Shown here one piece after another: positions 21,975 through 24,609 of a DNA stretch of 24,609 nt. This DNA comes from CAZUVM01 sp964623885 (GTDB lineage: Bacteria; Verrucomicrobiota; Verrucomicrobiia; Limisphaerales; UBA8199). The stretch lies in NCBI GenBank assembly GCA_964623885.1, contig CAZUVM010000206.1, forward strand, positions 1 to 24,609. The letters are read 5' to 3'. The notes under the pieces were generated by a model, which was not told the origin of the DNA, ran no database searches, and saw only the letters and a list, made by a program, of their open reading frames with translations. Made by a program: the position numbers and the translations under genes. Position 1 is the stretch's first letter. Each line of letters starts with the position of its first letter.

Positions 21975-24308
21975 ATGCGCCAGCCCATCCGCGCTTCCAA
22001 TTTGACCGGCACTATGTTCTATTCCGAACCAATGAACCCAAAGGACCGGAAGCGACTCATATCTCCCAGAATCGTTTTTGCTGCCCTAACTCTTCTTTCC
22101 GTCGCAATCCGCGCCCAGGCCCAACCTTTCACGAACGTCCAAAATATGATTCACCGCATCAACTCGGGCGAATTCAGCAGCGATGCTCGCGGTGCCGGCG
22201 GTCGTGCGCGCGGAGGGCCGGCAGCCGGCGCGCGGCATTGGGTTGATGAGGGTCGCGGTTACACCACCATCGAGCGCGGCGATCTCGTCCGCTATGACAC
22301 GGCGACCGGCAATCGTGAAGTCCTGATGTCCGCTAAGCAATTAACCCCGCCGAAACTCGAGCGGGCCCTGGCGCCTATCGAATCCGGTTCCACGAACCGC
22401 AATCTCATGCTGTTCGCAAGCAACCCCCGGAACGTGATGATTCGCAAAACCGCCAACGATTACTGGGTCCTGGATAGGAGGGACACGTCCTGGCACAAGC
22501 TCGGCAGGAAAACCAAATCCGGCTTGCTATACGCCAAACTGTCCCCCGACGGCGCGCTGGCTGCCTACGTTCGTGACAACAACCTTTACGTCGAAAACAT
22601 CCGCAGCGGCGCCATCCGGCAACTCACTTCCGATGGCTCGGATAACATCATCAACGGCACGTCCGATTGGGTAAACGAGGAGGAGCTTTACATCCGCGAC
22701 GCATTCGAGTGGAGCCCGGATGGCCGCCAGCTTGCGTTCCTGCAATTCGATCAAAGCTATGTGCCGGAGTTCACGCTCATCAATTACACCGACACCCTGG
22801 ATCCGGTGCTGACCCAATATCACTACCCGAAAACAGGCCAGACTAATTCTGCGGTCCGCCTGGGCGTGGTGAGCGTTTCCGGCAATTTCGTGCGTTGGAT
22901 GAAAGTTCCCGGCGATCCCCGCAACCATTACCTCGCCCGTATCGGCTGGGCCAACTCCAGCGAGCTCATCTGCCAGCAGCTCAACCGACTCCAAAACACG
23001 AATAACCTCTGGCTGGCCAACGCCAGGACCGGCCGGGTCCGTTTGCTGTATCAGGACCGAGACGACGCCTGGGTGGATGTGTTCAATGTCGGCAACAACC
23101 CTTTTACATGGATCGATCACACAGCGCGCCTGATCTTCATCAGCGAGCGTGATGGGTGGCGCCATGCCTACGCGATTTCCCGCGACGGCTCCGCGCGTCT
23201 CATTACCACCGGCGCGTTCGATCTCGCTTCGGTGGTGTCCGCTGACCAGGCTGGCGGCTGGCTTTACTACATTGCCTCGCCGGAAAATGCCACGCAGCGT
23301 TATCTCTATCGCTCGCGGCTCGATTGCAGCGGTTCGCCCGAACGCGTAACCCCGCAAGGCCAGCCCGGCACCCACACCTACAACATTTCGCCTGACGGAC
23401 ATTGGGCTTTTCATACCTGGTCGAAGTTCGACGAGCCGCCCGTTTCCGATCTCGTCAGCCTGCCCGATAACAATGTCGTTCGCGTGTTTTCAGAAAATGC
23501 CGCTTTGAAAACCAACGCCGCGCCGATTCTCGCGGGCCGCACTGAACTGTTCCAGGTGGACATCGGCGACGGCGTGAAGCTCGATGGCTGGTTGATTCGT
23601 CCGCGCGGTTTCGACGAATCAAAAAAATATCCGCTCATCGTTTATGTCTACGGCGAGCCGGCCTCCACAACCGTGAATGATAGCTGGGGTGGCAACGGCC
23701 GGCTCCTGCTCGCCGCGCTGGCCGACGATGGCTATCTCGTTGCGAGCTTCGACAGCCGGGGGACACCGACGCTCAAAGGCCGCGCCTGGCGCAAGGTGGT
23801 CTACGGCGCGATCGGCGTGCTGGCGTCGAAGGATCAGGCTGCCGCCGTTCGCGCCCTCGCCCAATCTCATCCGTATGTCGATCTCGATCGCGTCGGTGTC
23901 TTTGGCTGGAGCGGCGGCGGCTCGATGACTCTGAATCTGGTTTTCCGCTCGCCGGATCTCTACAAAGTCGGCGTCGCCGGCGCGCCGGTCCCGGACGAAA
24001 CCCTTTACGACACCATTTACCAGGAACGCTACATGGGCTTGCCGACGGAAAATGCCGACGGCTACAAAGCCGGCTCTCCCATCAATTTCGCCAACGGCTT
24101 GCAAGGCAAATTACTCATCATTCACGGCACCGGCGACGATAATGTTCATTTCCAGGGTACCCAGCGCCTGCTTAACAAGCTTATCGAGCTGAACAAGCAA
24201 TTCAGCTTCATGGAATATCCGAACCGCCGCCACGGTATCACCGGCGCGCATTTGGATACCTTACGTTTCGGCTTCCTGGAACAGAACCTGCCGCCCGGTC
24301 CGCGATAG
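21975..24308 (+). CDS. Exported dipeptidyl-peptidase IV-like serine peptidase (S9B)
   Basis: A 777-aa peptidase with an N-terminal export signal (about 26-50, RIVFAALTLLSVAIRAQA). The start ATG 21975 is supported by a strong GGGGGAGGG ribosome binding site, although the segment before the hydrophobic core is long. An eight-bladed beta-propeller (to about 520) includes the DPP-IV double-Glu motif in DWVNEEELYIRD, which anchors the substrate N-terminus. The alpha/beta-hydrolase domain has VYVYGEP, Ser646 in GWSGGGS, Asp721 in GTGDDNVHFQ and His753 in NRRHGI. It should release X-Pro or similar dipeptides from peptides in the periplasm. The gene is complete and followed after 107 bp by another exported hydrolase, so a peptide-scavenging pair is plausible. 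Confidence 0.93.
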   Translation: MRQPIRASNLTGTMFYSEPMNPKDRKRLISPRIVFAALTLLSVAIRAQAQPFTNVQNMIHRINSGEFSSDARGAGGRARGGPAAGARHWVDEGRGYTTIERGDLVRYDTATGNREVLMSAKQLTPPKLERALAPIESGSTNRNLMLFASNPRNVMIRKTANDYWVLDRRDTSWHKLGRKTKSGLLYAKLSPDGALAAYVRDNNLYVENIRSGAIRQLTSDGSDNIINGTSDWVNEEELYIRDAFEWSPDGRQLAFLQFDQSYVPEFTLINYTDTLDPVLTQYHYPKTGQTNSAVRLGVVSVSGNFVRWMKVPGDPRNHYLARIGWANSSELICQQLNRLQNTNNLWLANARTGRVRLLYQDRDDAWVDVFNVGNNPFTWIDHTARLIFISERDGWRHAYAISRDGSARLITTGAFDLASVVSADQAGGWLYYIASPENATQRYLYRSRLDCSGSPERVTPQGQPGTHTYNISPDGHWAFHTWSKFDEPPVSDLVSLPDNNVVRVFSENAALKTNAAPILAGRTELFQVDIGDGVKLDGWLIRPRGFDESKKYPLIVYVYGEPASTTVNDSWGGNGRLLLAALADDGYLVASFDSRGTPTLKGRAWRKVVYGAIGVLASKDQAAAVRALAQSHPYVDLDRVGVFGWSGGGSMTLNLVFRSPDLYKVGVAGAPVPDETLYDTIYQERYMGLPTENADGYKAGSPINFANGLQGKLLIIHGTGDDNVHFQGTQRLLNKLIELNKQFSFMEYPNRRHGITGAHLDTLRFGFLEQNLPPGPR

Positions 24309-24415
24309 TGTGCAAGAGACAGACACAATGCAGCAGACCAAGCGAGTGAATGAAAAAAATTAAACCACATGTACTACGATAACCACAAACTGCCATTTGT
24401 TTTATGATAGCGCAT

Positions 24416-24609
24416 ATGAAGTTGATAACGGTGTTCCTGTTTCTCTGCCTGGCGTCATCCGCTCCTGCCGCGCCGGAAACGCGCGCATTTGATGTCCTCA
24501 TTATCAATGCTCACATTATCGATGGCACCGGCTCGCCCTGGTACGCCGGCGATGTCGGCATCGTAAATGGCCGTATTGCCGCCATTGGGCATCTGTCCGC
24601 TGCTCGCGG
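24416..24609 (+). CDS. Exported N-acyl-D-amino-acid deacylase-like amidohydrolase, 3'-truncated
   Basis: Only the first 64 codons are present; the frame runs off the window end. From ATG 24416 there is a Sec signal peptide (MKLITVFLFLCLASSAPAAP), then FDVLIINAHIIDGTGSPWYAGDVGIVNGRIAAIG. That is the N-terminal beta-sandwich opening typical of D-aminoacylase and related amidohydrolases. The metal-binding HxH would follow just beyond the window. No clear ribosome binding site precedes the ATG. A TATGAT at 24403-24408 would put transcription start almost at the ATG, so a leaderless message is possible. It is downstream of the DPP-IV-like peptidase and could act on its products. Confidence 0.8.
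   Translation, partial: MKLITVFLFLCLASSAPAAPETRAFDVLIINAHIIDGTGSPWYAGDVGIVNGRIAAIGHLSAAR

Noticed and set aside
22527..23414. 295-codon minus-strand frame opposite the DPP-IV-like gene
   Set aside because: Antisense shadow in a codon-biased GC-rich gene, with no motif and no ribosome binding site.
1..24609. tRNA, rRNA, CRISPR arrays, transposases or phage genes
   Set aside because: None was recognised on either strand. Isolated GTTCGA strings lie inside coding regions without a cloverleaf context.

Overview
The window is a GC-rich chromosomal segment that looks like a Verrucomicrobiota genome, most likely the Pedosphaera/Limisphaerales side. The clues are a PVC-type propeller/HEAT/cytochrome c fusion protein, a PEP-CTERM protein, a secreted repeat protein ending in the 'TN...W...DTN...FYR' tail common in this phylum, a DUF2339 membrane protein, and many Tat or Sec-exported enzymes. 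This placement rests on family content, not on a marker gene.

Layout. 1-1620: 3' end of a large secreted Ig-like repeat protein. 1988-3024 (-): signal peptidase I followed by a translationally coupled single-pass NTF2-like protein. 3135-4043 (+): Tat-exported metallophosphoesterase. 4104-6420 (-): class I fumarase alpha and beta subunits, then a LolA-like exported protein. 6482-7876 (-): ECF sigma factor, small single-pass membrane protein and membrane-anchored LTxxQ (Spy/CnrX-like) protein, in the gene order of a membrane-signalling sigma operon. 7999-11144 (+): an unlisted 59-aa membrane peptide overlapping a 989-aa DUF2339 protein by ATGA. 11156-14050 (-): 964-aa PVC-type cytochrome c protein. 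14235-15221 (+): exported amidohydrolase. 15352-16632 (+): PPi-type phosphofructokinase. 16716-18209 (-): methylmalonate-semialdehyde dehydrogenase. 18712-19719 (+): YVTN beta-propeller. 19926-20753 (-): secreted cysteine-rich protein. 21131-21703 (+): PEP-CTERM protein followed in frame by an orphan tail fragment. 21975-24308 (+): exported DPP-IV-like peptidase. 24416-end (+): start of an exported N-acyl-amino-acid deacylase-like amidohydrolase.

How it fits together. Central metabolism (PPi-PFK, fumarase, MmsA) is interleaved with export and envelope functions (signal peptidase, LolA-like, LTxxQ sensor with ECF sigma factor) and with periplasmic or surface hydrolases (phosphoesterase, peptidase, two amidohydrolases). 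No phage, CRISPR array, transposase, rRNA or tRNA was recognised.

The least ordinary signals are: (1) a tract in the 19926-20753 protein with six cysteines exactly ten residues apart; (2) a family of four 27-bp GTA(A/G)-headed palindromes between 16670 and 19781 that look like REP elements; (3) the sigma/membrane protein/LTxxQ operon; (4) the in-frame FYR-tail remnant after the PEP-CTERM stop codon; (5) the coupled 59-aa peptide ahead of DUF2339.
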